Assembly (NCBI GenBank): GCA_004794655.1
Contig: SMMW01000005.1
Location: 1,054,001-1,118,000 of the forward strand
Direction: 5' to 3'
Origin: Marisa cornuarietis
Taxonomy: Eukaryota > Mollusca > Gastropoda > Architaenioglossa > Ampullariidae
DNA: 64,000 nucleotides
A model generated the notes under the pieces. The model saw only the letters and a program-made list of their open reading frames with translations, searched no databases and was not told the origin of the DNA. Shown here piece after piece: positions 11,785-24,100 of the stretch (its first letter is position 1; each line of letters starts with the position of its first letter). Made by a program: the position numbers and the translations under genes.

Positions 11785-13034
11785 GTATGTAATGAATTTT
11801 TACATTATAGGCCTATGTTTATTGGAAAATTCTGTAGACACAGAAATAATCAGAAATAGAACGAACACGCAAATGCACATATCATTTCAGCAAATAAGGT
11901 AAACATTTTGAGAAAGAAAGAAAAAAGAAATTCAGGCAGTGGAACCAACCCATTAATTACATATATTACCATTTGCTGATCTTCCAGCTTGGTTACTTTT
12001 GTTGTGCAATGACTCTAATGGCTAAAATTTTAGGAAACAGCATATGTTAGTAAAATGTTTTACACTGAGTTTTACCCAATCATTGGAAAAAAACATTGCA
12101 CACCACTAGTCATTAAACAGTTTAAGCCCATGCCCATTGTTTCTGATATAATGCAGCTAGTCAATGTTTCTAATATCTTGAATTTACAGTGTGAGATACT
12201 ACAGTTGAAGTTTGATTTGAATTCACCGAAAGCCTTGTTGATTTAATTTGAAGCAAAGTGCATGGTTTTTGTCTTTTCTGCATCTGGGAAATAAGAGTAA
12301 TTTTATTTGTGGCGCAGACTGAATTAAAACTAGCCAAGATTTAGTTTTTAAATAGGTGCATTTAGCAAGTAGAATACATGTACTTTAACGAGAAGAAGAA
12401 TCGCTGTCAAATGTTACAGACTGAACTTAAAGGAGATAAGAGCTCTCCCCAGTGGACCTCATAATAACTATACACAATGTGCAGGAATCAACTGCTCCTA
12501 CCTTAGCGTATGCTTTGTAGATCCAAAAGAAATGAAATTTTGAAAAATTCTTTGAAATGTTTCACAAATTATGTCATCATCTTTAGATAATATAGTCTTG
12601 CGGACAGTAGACTTAAATAGAAATGAGTGAACTTCTGGGCAAAACAAAAGTAGTGCATTAAACACACTAGGCTTAACCTGCCAGTACTGTTCACAGATAT
12701 ATCAGAAATAGCCTAGTCTGTTGTTTTAATACTCATAGGCACCAAAGTTATAAAAATTGTGGCTCTATAATTATACTCATCATCATCATCACTCAGTTGG
12801 CTGACTAGCTGATCACTAGATAATCTGATTTGCTGGTGAAGCTGGTCTTCCAGTACTGGTTTGTGGGGGACCTGACTAAAAGCAGCAGGGGTAAGGGTGC
12901 GCCACATGTGATGGTTATACATAGTGTTAAGCAGGTCCTGCATGGAGTTGCCAGTTTATTTCTTCATCTTTGCCATCCATCTTTCTGTTTGCTTTGGCGG
13001 CAACCTTCCTCCATTGAGCCTTGGAGGACTGTTT
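11785..13034. other. No gene recognised 3' of psi-D
   Basis: No counterpart of exon 7 or of the transmembrane exon was recognised. A weak NVSNILNLQC reading near 12160 faintly recalls the exon 7 cysteine block but is not callable. Confidence 0.35.
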
Positions 13035-13410
13035 AAGATAATACAATACAATACCTCTTATTTATCTCCAAGGGCAATTCCAAATAGTGTTCATACTAGC
13101 AGTAATACATACATGATATAAAAAGATAATACATATACATGATATAAAAGGAGATAATACAGCCATATACATGATATAAAAAGAGATAATGTATACATGT
13201 TGAAATAGTTTCTCTCTCTTGCGCGCGCACACACACACACATACACACACACATTCCCAGCAACAGTAGATATAGTGTACTCAGGCTAGTACAAGTTCAC
13301 GGTCAGTAGAATTGATCAGGTGAATGGCACGTGGATTGAATGAGTTGCGGTGGCGATTGGTTTTGCAAACAGGCATCGCGTACCTACAGCCAGAGCGCAA
13401 GAGCGAAAAC

Positions 13411-13872
13411 TCACGTCAACACATGGTCAGAAATAGAAAGGATATGGGATGCATTCCTAAGGATTTGCTGATGACAGAAAGCTGCCACGTCCCTCTGCCT
13501 GATTCCGGTGATCTTGGAACAGATATTAACAAGGGAGACAAGACTATTCCTGTTCCCTAGGGAGAGGTTGTGGAACCAGGAGATTAAAGAAAAAGTGATT
13601 AGGCTTTCAATGAAGGACTGATAGAACAGAGTGAGGATGACAGAGCTGACAGAAAAAGATCTGAGTTTCCGTAGGAGGTACAGGCGTTGTTGACTCTTAC
13701 AGAGGATCATGTCAGTGTTGATGCCCCATTTAAGCTTGTTGTTGAAGATGGTACCTAAATATTTGTAAGAGTCGACTACCTCGATGGCATCATCATGGAT
13801 AGTACTGATGACTGTCTCAGGCTTGTTCACCCAAAAGTTGAAGATCGTTTCCTTAGTCTTAGAGGCATTCAA
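13411..13872 (-). pseudogene. LINE reverse transcriptase C-terminal fragment
   Basis: An open frame of 153 codons reads MNASKTKE, then VVDSYKYLGTIFNNKLKW, then LYLLRKLRSFSVS and LTLFYQSFIESLITFSL. YKYLGT-(I/V)-(F/L)-D/N-KL-W followed by RL(Y/F)FLRKL and FY-S-IES is the standard region after the catalytic motif in CR1-group non-LTR retrotransposon RTs. The catalytic YADD lies upstream and is not preserved here. This is a relic, not a host gene. Confidence 0.8.
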
Positions 13873-15149
13873 GACAAGGATGTTTTTGTCACACCAGCGG
13901 ACAAAGTCAGGAAAAGGGCATTGTGAACATGTTCATCATCATACAAAAGTGACAGGAGGGCAGAGATAATGTGTCATGCTGGGCAACGTGGGTCAACCAG
14001 ACCAGGGTGTGCTGTTTTATCATTGCTAGCAGCTTTTTCTGGAAGCTCTCACGGGCGCCAGCCATGCTCCATATGAAATCATTGGATTTTTCTTAGAAAG
14101 CAAGGTCTATATTGCACAACAATAAAGCATGATGGGAACGATGAGGGACTTGTACAACCTGTAGTTGATAGCAAAGCGTAAACTTTTGCTGTGCCTTATT
14201 CTGCCCAACTTGGTGCTGTCACTGATGTGATCATTATTTGAGTGTCGGTCATGCAGTCATACAAAGATGAAATGGAAGATTAGAAGATTCAATGTGCTGG
14301 TTCTGCACTAAGGGCGCAGGCCTCTTTAAAATTGGAGTGGAAGTCGCTACACGTCCAGATCCTCTTAAAATGTGAACATTGCCTCAGCTTTCCATCATCC
14401 TCTCCAATATTACTCTTTCATTTTCCCCAAATAAGATATTCAATACATTGAAATTAGATTCTTCTTAGACTGTCATACTCTCTTCTGCATATATCGAGAT
14501 ACAACACATATTTTACTTTCCTTAGCTTAAAACTTAGTACTCATCTCAAAACCCTCCTAAAATAAAATTCTTCACTTAAGCAATTTTTCTTTCTATTATT
14601 CAAATTAGAAATGCAGATGTTAAATAAAAATATGATTATATTTTACAAACCTAATTTAGGATAAGTGTTATAACAAGATCTCAAGAAAGGTGGGAAAAAG
14701 ATCTCTTGGTCACAATGTCTCTGGCCAGCTGTGGTTGTTGACAAATTAAAGCTCAACAACGGACTAAAACTGATGTTATCCTGATAGCCTCTGCTCATTT
14801 GCTTAAGCATCTCTGTCCACAGCACTTACGTTCTTTGTTTCCACAATTACTCTTTCCCAGTCTGTCAGGAAATTTGGAAAAAATTTTGACACGTCACCGT
14901 TCTTAAAAATCTAGTTAACTCAAACTGCAAATTTATCTTTCTCAAATTGTGAAGAATCAGCCGCATCAGGCATCTCCTGTCATTCTTCTTTCATTTTGAC
15001 TATGGCCTTGGGTCTATCTGTATGAGCTTTTCTCGCCCTATCAGCTTGGCAGGTCAGTTCACTTTGTCCATGCCCGTTTTCTGTCCTACTGGAGAAATTC
15101 AGCCATCACTTATTCTCTTTTTCAGGTCCCAAAATTTTGGAATGTTCTG
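13873..15149. other. Decayed interior of the LINE; nothing else recognised
   Basis: No readable open frame of note. The segment lies between the two RT pieces of the same dead element. Confidence 0.4.
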
Positions 15150-15990
15150 ATCTGTAATTATAACAGATAATTCAAGAAAATTAATCAGGGAACTTAAGAA
15201 ATCTGTCATTATTCAAAGATGGCATGATATACTTAGGGCAAACAAACTAAACTTTTTACATGTTAACAAAGTTGGGTGTGAAATATTCATTTTCAATAAT
15301 TTTAGTTGCCTGGTGGATGACTCTGGCCAGCCTTGCCTTGTCTTTGACGAGGAGATGACCATGTTAAAGATGAGAATGCTCTCAACAAGTGACCTGTATA
15401 CAGTTTCCAACACTTCCTCAAAAGGTGCAGTCTTATTGTTGATCTGCCCATTAAGCGGGGGTCCTTGTGAGAGTCAAGGGAAAGCTGGAAAAGTCTGGTA
15501 AAGACACCACCTAGCTGACTACCACACTCTTTGAAAACCTTGCCTCTCACGTTGTCAGGCCCAGGGGTTTTACAAGGGTTAACACGAGAGAGAATTCTGA
15601 CATTTTTATGGAATAGTTGTTCAGGGTTGAATCGTTTCAGATACATTACATAATTCTGGTGCTGCACAAGGTTCTGCTGTACAAATGATTTTTTAAAGTA
15701 GCAAATAGTTTTTAGTAGTAACCAGTAAGTGCTACTAACTGCATGCTGAGTCAGAAAGCAGGAACATTTCCACTGAACCAGGATAAAATACAGTCAGTAT
15801 TTTGCCAGAGTTAATAAAATTGTTTTTTTTCCATTAAACTTGAATTTTAATGGAAATATTGATAGGTGTTTTCAAGCATCAAAGCATTATGGTTGTAGCG
15901 GCATCCCCAAAGTCACTTTATAGGAATGACGACTGAACGATCAGTGGTTAGCTGTCCTCCACACATTCTTTGATGTCATCACATGGTACA
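15150..15990. repeat. Local duplication, unit 1
   Basis: Blocks at 15155-15300 and about 15630-15985 recur, diverged, at about 16563-16670 and 17190-17625. Shared features include AATTCAAGAAAAT, GGAACTT/GGAAACTT, AGCAAACAAA, AATAAAATT, TTTTCAAGC and a terminal TGATG-(A)-(C/T)GTCA-type block. The middle of unit 1 is occupied by the LINE RT fragment, which has no counterpart in unit 2. Confidence 0.7.
15302..15667 (-). pseudogene. LINE reverse transcriptase N-terminal fragment
   Basis: The frame reads VNPCKTPGPDNVRGKVFKEC, then QLGGVFTRLFQLSLDSH. This matches RT motifs 1-2 (K-A/T-GPD-(G/N)-V-P-...-L--C---L----IFN-SL) of CR1-group LINEs. It shares strand and order with the fragment at 13411-13872 and is probably part of the same dead copy. 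Confidence 0.75.
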
Positions 15991-16510
15991 GCTAAAGGAA
16001 TTCTTTCTCATTATCTCATGATATACATATGAATGTCATAGGACCAAACATCCTCCATTTCTTATGTTTGCCTGTATATTTATTTACAGCAGAGGTTTTG
16101 ATCAGTTTGTAAAAGATTAATCTCTCACTTTAAAAAGGATTATGTTATTGCTAGAAAGAAATAACATTATATAAATTACAACTTTTCTTTACGATATTCA
16201 GATTATTTTACAGTATAAACAAGTAAATCTAGTATCTGCAAAAAAATTTGGGGATATTTATATTGATGAAAAAATCCATTTAAATCTGTACGCTAGAATT
16301 TCTTCTGCTCTGTTCATTGGGAACAGTTATGAATGCAGTGTTCAGTAAATGAAGCAATTATTTTCAAAAGAAGCATTATTTTGTTAGGCCTGAATTTCTG
16401 CAATATAAATTTGACCTTTCTGATTTTAATATTCTGAGTATGCATTTGGGGGTTCCCTTTTAAGATATTTTACAATTGGATACTCATGCCCGTTTAAGAG
16501 AATACCAAAT

Positions 16511-16563
16511 TATTATTATTTTATTTATGAAAGAGTATTATTATTATTTTATTTATGAAAGAG
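16511..16563. repeat. Short tandem direct repeat (about 26-bp unit, two copies)
   Basis: TATTATTATT-TTATTTATGAAAGAG occurs twice back to back, the second copy with one extra ATT. Confidence 0.9.
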
Positions 16564-17630
16564 TAATTCATAACAGAATATTCAAGAAAATGAATTAGGA
16601 AACTTCAAGGATCAAGTTTTCCTTAGGCACTGTGATATCACTTAAAGCAAACAAATTTAAATTGGATATCCTACATTTAAGACAACAAATAAGATGTATA
16701 TGAATGTGAAGACCAAATTATGTAGCAGGTGGTGTTGCAGTTAACTGAAAATTTGTCTTCAATTGCTAAATCTTAAAAAAAATTTTAAAAGTTAAGGTAA
16801 GGAAGAAAACATAATTACCATAAAATTAATCGATCCTATGCTTTGTAAAATTTATTCATATTTAATTTTATACTATTTACGGAACGATTGCACGGTTGGT
16901 TGGTTGTATATTTCCCCTTGGGTCAGTAACCCTGGACGTTCATAATGAGCTACACAGACGCTCTTGATATGGCCAGATGATTATTAAGTTTAAAATATAA
17001 ACATGATACACAATGCACATATTCTCATGAACATTTACTTTTACCATCTTTTGGGTGTGTGGTTGTATGAGTGTACCTCTGTTGTGACAGAATACAATCC
17101 TGTTCTGCAAGTGGATATTGATTTAAAGTTTAATTTATTTAGCATTTTCTGTGATATTTATTTATAATCTTTTATAGAATAAATTATCCTAAGCTGAATC
17201 ATTTCAAATACACCATTCTGGCACAAAAAAATCCTTTTGTACTTTGATAGCAGTAACTGAATGCTAAGAGTAAGTAACAATGAACCAAGACAAAATACAG
17301 TTAGTATGCCAGCAGTGCCAATAAAATTATTTCCTCCATTTTAATTTTAATAGAATTAATGATAGGTATTTTCAAGCGTCGAACAGGCAACACCTAATCA
17401 AGTTTTCTTTTTGTCGACGGCATGAAGTAGTCGAATCAAATGAGCTTTTGTTTCTGTGGGTAGTGGGGGTGGGCTAAAACAGCAATTCTTTTTGGCTTCA
17501 GTGCCCAAGTAATAAAACCCCCAAAAAGGAATCATCATGATTGTAGCAGTGGCACAAAAGTGTCCCTTCAGTAACGACGACTCGGAGGCTAGGTGTCCTG
17601 CACGCATGTTTTGATGACGTCACATTAAAA
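16560..17630. repeat. Local duplication, unit 2, just 5' of gene A
   Basis: This is the counterpart of the 15.15-15.99 kb unit. It carries an insert of roughly 120-150 bp near 17400-17530 that unit 1 lacks. It ends about 450 bp before the start codon of gene A, so part of the gene A 5' flank is duplicated. Confidence 0.65.
17615..17622. promoter_or_regulatory. CRE-like palindrome TGACGTCA upstream of gene A
   Basis: This is a perfect 8-bp cAMP-response-element (ATF/CREB-type) palindrome about 460 bp before the gene A start codon. In duplication unit 1 the equivalent site is TGATGTCATCA, which is not a perfect CRE. Sequence match only; no functional evidence. Confidence 0.35.
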
Positions 17631-18078
17631 AAAAAAACCCCGCTCAATGCTGAAGTTCTTCCGATGCTAGTTACGACTACTTTTGTATCGATCAAATGTA
17701 TAACAGAAAATAAGCGTGCGGAAATGTTACGCTTTTGTACCTATCGACAAGTCAAAAACAGCTGATTCAAAAGAGAGAGAGATGGAGGGGGGGCGGGGTA
17801 ATATCTATTTTAGAACACTTGCCCGCCTCGCGTAAACGTTGCTAAGCTCACCGTTGCATCTGGCGGGAATCGCTGTGATATAGTCTAAGTTGCTTGCACG
17901 ACGTAAAAAACCAACTGGTAGAAAAAAAGGCCTATTCGTTTGCCCAAAAGACAGAATACATTATGAGGTTTCCGGTCGCAATGTCTAAACAGGAAGTAGC
18001 ATGGGTGGCAAGTTTTCCGCGCACCTAATTACGAAAAGGGCCATAACCTGTCTAGTCCAGCAGAAAGGATACCTGAAG

Positions 18079-18118
18079 ATGCTGCAGCTATTTGTACTTA
18101 TTGTGTCATTTTCTTCAG
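18079..18118 (+). CDS. Gene A exon 1: signal peptide
   Basis: The ATG is followed by 13 codons of a hydrophobic leader. The donor is TCAGGTAAAAT, leaving one base (phase 1). The spliced G joins TG of exon 2 to give valine, in frame with the long exon 2 frame. The ATG context GAAGATG is acceptable. The distance to exon 2 is unusual, so the link rests on phase and on the family pattern (B and C also have a phase-1 leader exon). Confidence 0.55.
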
Positions 18119-21100
18119 GTAAAATATAATTGTGATTATTAAACAAATTGTATAAATTTTAAAGTTCATTTGACTATAATTATGTTCATGTGTGTAGAGA
18201 AGTATAAAGGAAATCAAACTGGCAGAAGAATCGATTGTTTAATGTTACTCCCTTTTCTAAGATGGACATTCTTTTTAACAAATAATCATTAATGACAGAT
18301 ATTATAGCTGTAAATATATTTATTTAGTATTCTGGAATAAAAGAGTCATTTTAAATAATTTTTATTAATATTTCATTTCAGTTCTGACAAATTTAGGTAC
18401 TCTTTAGAAATGAAACAGCGTGTGTTGTGTAGTTTAAACAAAAGGCAGTATTCATGATTTCCAGAAGCAAAAGTAATTGTTCTTTTTACCTTCCCCTAGG
18501 CATATTTCTCAGTCGGTCATTATTATTTTACACATATTGGTATTTTCAACATGATTTATAAAACTATTAGGCCTAAGTTTTAAAAATTTTCTGACATATT
18601 TGGATAAGTATTCAGCAGTAATTGTTTCCTGCCTCTCTTTTACTCTGAGGCTAACCTAATATTAATAATAGTGGTAATCAGATATGCTTTGTTTCAAACA
18701 AGATTTTCTTTTTTTCTGATCTGACATAAAAACATGAATTAGTAAAGTTGGCTGTACTTGCTTTTTATTTATTTATTTTTTTTTTGGGTGGTGGTGGTGG
18801 TGGTGGTGTCGGTTAACAAGAGGAGTAGATCAGGTATTGCAGACAAATTGACATGTTAACAAAAATACTCCAATAGTTGAATGGCTTTGAAGTGCATTGT
18901 GCATTCACCAGAGAACATTTAAAATAATAAAAGTGGTTGCAGCTAACCTAAATAAACACGTTCAGAATCTATACCTTAAAAGAAAGCATTTCCACCCACA
19001 GTGAAGAGAAACAACATTATTAAAACAACCTATGAGTAATATAACATCTTCAGACTGTATTCTGTGCATTGGTTTAATAATAATATTTATATCATATTTC
19101 TTTGCCTTACATTGGGGAAAAAATGCTTACATGTTTAAATATAGGAAAAGTGGTGGGAGAACTATGTGTCTGAGATCAAAGGTGCACCTACTCAATATCT
19201 AGTGAACGTTTCCAGTCATCTTAGCTGTTGATAATGGGTGCTTGACCCTATATAGGATTGGGAAAAGTGAGGGAAAGAAAATTGGCAATGCCCACGCAAA
19301 AAGCTGACTCCCCTAAAGATGTAGTCTCTAACTCCTCATGCAGCTGTGCTTGACAGAATCTGAACATCATTGAATATGTGTCATTTATATTTTGACATGA
19401 TTTTTTATTTTCATGAAATTTTTTATTCTTATAAATTTTTTTTATATTTTAGTGTCACAGAGGAGTTGGTTGTGTTGGGCATAAAAAAAGAGCAGAGAAT
19501 GGGAGAGGGAGGATTCTAGCAGATTTTATGAGGAAAATTCCCTATTTTAGACCAAATTACAATGTCTAAGTGCTTATCAGCTGCATCACAGATTGTTAGT
19601 CTTTAGCAATTATTTCAGAGCCATGTCACTTAATAATTTTTTTAAGTTTGATGCCTCAACATCCAAATATTGCATTCTGCATTAAGTTGGATATCTTAAT
19701 ACCCTGCTGTTGGATCTATTTAAACAGTTTGGAAACACACACACACTGGAACTGTAAATACATATATGTACACACAAACAGTCAACACAATGATACAAAC
19801 ATGTATCCTCTTCTATAGAAACATAAATATGTATATGCATCATTGAGGTTTGATTTGAGCAGTTTGTAGTAGGATGTTTGTTAACGCCATTGTTTTTTTA
19901 TTGTGGAAAGTGTACTTTGTCTGGGATGCCTTTGGAGTGACTTGTTAATTGATTTATTTCTTGGATAGGCATGTGTGAATCCATATTATAGAGATTTAAA
20001 ACCTTCACAATTTTCACTATAATCCTTAATTGTTCTCTTGAAGGCATAAGTATTTAGATAGCCTACAACAGGTTTGTCTTAAAATTAAAGCCTTCTGCAT
20101 ATTATTGTTTCAGGAATGAAAATGGTATGTATCATTAACTTGCAACTTCCTGCATATTGTCTGCATGTGATATCTGTTTACAGGGCTGGCTGCCTTGTTG
20201 CAGGCTCCGGGTAAAATGTAAATTCCCCACCTATCCATGCCAATTTACATTTTGTGTAGTGCTATGTCTACTAATTCACTCTCCTCAGTCACATTTTCTG
20301 CATATAGCTTTCTGCATCTGCTGGTTTGTTTTTGGAGAAATGTCTTTTCACTTGGTTTGTTTTTGGAGAAATGTTTTTTCACCCCTGAAAATCATATTGA
20401 TTGTATTTGTATTTGGATGTTTGCTATGGATTGTTGTGTCATTCATGTGTAGAGAGCCGGTAGGCCGGCGCTGGTTGTTAGTTTTGGTGGGCCTTGGTTC
20501 TTACTTTTGGCACTCAAAATACCTCCGCCTGGAGGAGCATTGCGAGAAAAAGGTGCTCGGCGGTGATTGGCTTGGGTTAAAGCTCCAAATTGTGCCAACT
20601 GTACAGGAGCATCGTGGAAAGTTCAGCCTGGCAAGAGGTATATATAGGGCAGAGCTGGGATGGGACGGGTAGAACAGATATGCGTACATGTATTACAGGA
20701 AAGCCCCATTATTCCAGGGCACATTTACAGTGACCAGATAACCAGCAGGGAAGTAGAGGGCGAAGAGGGGATGGCAGAGGGGCGGGGGTTTGGGGCGGCA
20801 TTGGTGGGTGGGGAAGGGTCTGATGGTGCAGTCACAGAAGGGGTGCAAAAATGGCCTGCTGTTTCGTTTGTTTTTTTAAGTGATGAAAAGTGTTAGGGTA
20901 AAATATCATTTTCTTAGAATGACATTTGCAGGACACCTTACTTCTGCTTGTAGGCTGACTTCAGACATGGAGAGAACTTGAGCTGCGATTACTGCTTGGT
21001 AAAACCATTGAGGATGTCAACCAACACAAGATTAAGCAGGAAGAAGTCTACTGGCGCCAAATACTGGAACGACTAATAGCTTTAGTGAGGATACTAGCAA

Positions 21101-24100
21101 TGCAGAACCTTGCACTCCATGGTGCAAATGACGACTTTCATAGTGCAGGAAATGGCAATTTCTTGAAGTTTGTCGAACATCTAGCACTTTTTCACCCAGT
21201 GATGAATGAACATTTGCGGAGAATTAAAGACAATGAAACAAGATACACTATCTTGGAAAAGATATACAGAATAAATTAATACAGCTGCTGGCAAATGCAA
21301 CGGGGCAGAAGATTTTAACAGCTGCTAGTCATGCTAAGTATTATTCTGTCATCTTGGACTGCACACCAGATTTTAGTCACAATAAACAAATGATTATTCA
21401 ATTTGTTAATGTGGTCACTGCTTCTGAAAGTTCTAGGTCTCACATTGAAATAAAAGAGCATTTCCTAGGATTTGTACCATTGTCTGAAGCGGGAAGTGCA
21501 TTTGTGACAGTTCTCAAACAACTTGAAGAAATGGAACTGGACATAACCTGCGAGGACAAGGCTATGACAGTGGAAGCAACATGAAAGGCAAAGACAGTGG
21601 TGTGCAAAAAATAAAGCATAGCTATAAACTCATGTGCTTATTTGTCCCATGCAGTGCACATTCTCTAAATCTTGTAAACAATCCAGCTAAGAGTTGTTTA
21701 GAAGCTGTTAATTTCTTAGGTTAATTCAACAAATTTATAACTATTTCTCTGGGTCAGCTAGACATTAGGAAGTACTGAAAAATCATGTCCCGGATGTCAG
21801 AGTGAAACCTATAAGTGAAACCAGATGGGAAAGTAGATTTGATGATTTGAAACCTCTTATATACCAGCTTGGTAAAATTTATGATGCTCTCAGATATTTC
21901 TGAGAATGCAAGCTTTCAGGGGTCATCAGGAAATGCAACACTTGCTTAAGCTCAATCCCTTGCTAATCACATTTGCAAGTTCAGATTTGTTGCAGCACTA
22001 GTGATATGGTATAACATCCTGTTTGAAGTAAATATTACCAGCAAATGTCTTCAAGACAAGCTGATTTAAAGACAGCAACAAAGCAGATGCATCAAACCAT
22101 AGAATATCTCAAGAAGCTGAGAAGTGATAAGGGATTCAAACAAGTGTTAGCAGATGCAACAGAGATTGCATGTGATTTAGAAATACAGCCAAGCTTTGAG
22201 AAGCACCATGTACCAAGAAAAAGAACTAAAAGACAATTGGACTATGAGGCTGCCGACCGCACAATAGAAGACCCTGCTGAAAATTTCAAAATCAGTTTTT
22301 TATGCTGTGGTAGACAGCCACTGCGTCCATTGTAGACAGATTTAAACAGATTCTGGAGCACAGTGCAGTTTTTGGATTTCTTTATGATATCCAAAGCATT
22401 TCTGAAGAAAGAACGCAGGACATTCTACTATCTTGCTGGGTCTTGGAAAAAACACTAATGAACAGAGGCAGCAAAGATATTGACGCGGAGGAACTCTGTT
22501 CTGAATTACAGGTTGTGGCTAGAAGGCTTCCCAAGCCTAAAATGAATCCCAAAGAAGTCTTAACATTCATTATCCATAAACTATTTGACATTGTGCCGAA
22601 TGTTGTAGTGTCTCTCAGAATTTTATTGACCTTTCCATTTCCAGTTTTTGTTACCAGTGCAGAACGAAGTTTCTCAAAATTAAAATTAAAAATTATATGA
22701 AATCAGCAATGTTGCTAGAGAGACCGATTGGGCTGGCCACTATATCTATTGAGCACAACTTGTCAAATGCACTAAATCTGACAAAACTGATAACTTGTTT
22801 TGCACAGCAAACAGCAAGAAAAGTGAGGTTTTAAGCATCAATTTCATGACCAGGACTTCTGAGCAAATTTCAATATAAATAATATAACTGATTCACTTTT
22901 TGTGGGGCATGGGCGCAGAATTTGTTCTTTGCCTTGGGCGCAACACAGCCTAGCGCTGGCCCTGGGTAAGTCTCACATCCCCTGAAGTCTTTTTCACCAA
23001 GATCACGTTATAAAACCTTTGAGCTTTTAAAATGAACATTTAATTCGTATATGCATATTTTTAAACTGTAAGCAGTCACAGATTTCCCTGTTTATGATGG
23101 CTTTGAACTCATAGCTAGATGTTACCTACAGGGATCATAATTTAGTCCCTTAGATAAAAGTGCCTGAATTTGTGTTTTTAACTTTAATAATAAATAAAAT
23201 CAAGTTTGATTATGACAAGGTTTTGCAGAGGACTGTTTCTGCTAAATACTTTTATTGAAAAGAAGTTTTACCGATTTCTAGAGTACTGTAATAGAAGGTT
23301 TGTGGGCAATGTGTGTAGTAGGTGTTTAAACGAGTGTCTTTGCATGTAAATGTGCATGCTGACATGCGTGTTTAGGTATGTGTACGCATACAGTTGATGG
23401 CAAATTTGAAATGTATGGACACTGTGTCGTGAATGTTTGCAAGCATGTGTCCATGTATTTGCATGTTTATATGGAAGGAATGTGCACTGCATGCGTGGAT
23501 GGAAGGAAATGAATTTTTTTTTTTTTTTTTTGTGCATTTCATTTCATAAAATACATATGTAATAGTGTGTGTAGTGTCATCTGCTAGTGTGGGTGTTTGA
23601 TTGGTATTTGTTGAGTAATCGGCTGCCATCATCAACACATGTTCCTCTTGCAATATCATTTAACAAAGAAATGATTTTTTTTAATCTAGGAACAAATGGT
23701 TCTTAATACATTTTTGCCTGAGGTAATGCTGGGATATGATAAGGTTCCTCAAACTGCATCATGGGTTCCATGCCATGAATAAAAGGGGTTTCAACTCTGT
23801 AATACCAGTTAGGAAACCTTGATTATAGCTTTTCAGTGACTTCTCTGCTCTTTGCTGCCCCCGTGGGCCCGGCTCCTAGTGCTGGGGGTGGACACCCAAC
23901 TTCTCTCTGGATGGGTGACGAAGTGGCCTGCCTCTTTCCTCCTCACTCTACTTGTTTCTGTCTCACAGGTCCTTTCACCTTTATTCCTTTTTCGTCAAAA
24001 CACTTATCTCCTTCACTGCCGTTTTTCCTATTCTACCCTCTGCCTTTTGGTCCTTTCGTCAGTAAAGCAGCTAAGATCTGGACAACACCTAGTCCGTTGC

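Larger units (their letters stand above)
13035..15670 (-). mobile_element. Decayed CR1-group LINE (Rex1/Babar-like)
   Basis: Two reverse transcriptase pieces lie in the expected minus-strand order. An N-terminal piece is at 15667-15302 and a C-terminal piece at 13872-13411. The likely 3' UTR runs on to about 13035, where ATTGT-type units (ACAAT on +) form the usual short-unit tail. Sequence between the pieces is too decayed to read. The assignment to the Rex1/Babar type rests on motif style and is tentative. Confidence 0.55.
20181..22964 (+). mobile_element. Decayed hAT DNA transposon (ZMYM1-like transposase) in gene A intron 1
   Basis: The left end reads CAGGGCTGGC and the right end, reverse-complemented, reads CAGGGCCAGC. 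Both are followed by a TTGTTGC/GTGTTGC block, as expected of hAT termini (CAGGG...). Between them lie broken frames of a ZMYM1/TTF-type hAT transposase. The expected 8-bp target-site duplication is not seen (TCTGTTTA on the left, GGTAAGTC on the right), so the insertion is old or one end has been altered. A short tandem duplication (GGTTTGTTTTTGGAGAAATG twice) lies near 20322-20375. Confidence 0.7.

Noticed and set aside
20157..20672. 171-codon plus-strand frame with hydrophobic stretches
   Set aside because: It lies in the non-coding 5' part of the hAT element, includes a short tandem duplication, and resembles no protein family; the open length is probably chance in AT/TG-rich DNA.
23268..23659. 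Minus-strand histidine/tyrosine-rich frames
   Set aside because: They arise from TG-rich intronic DNA and a T run; no splice or homology support.
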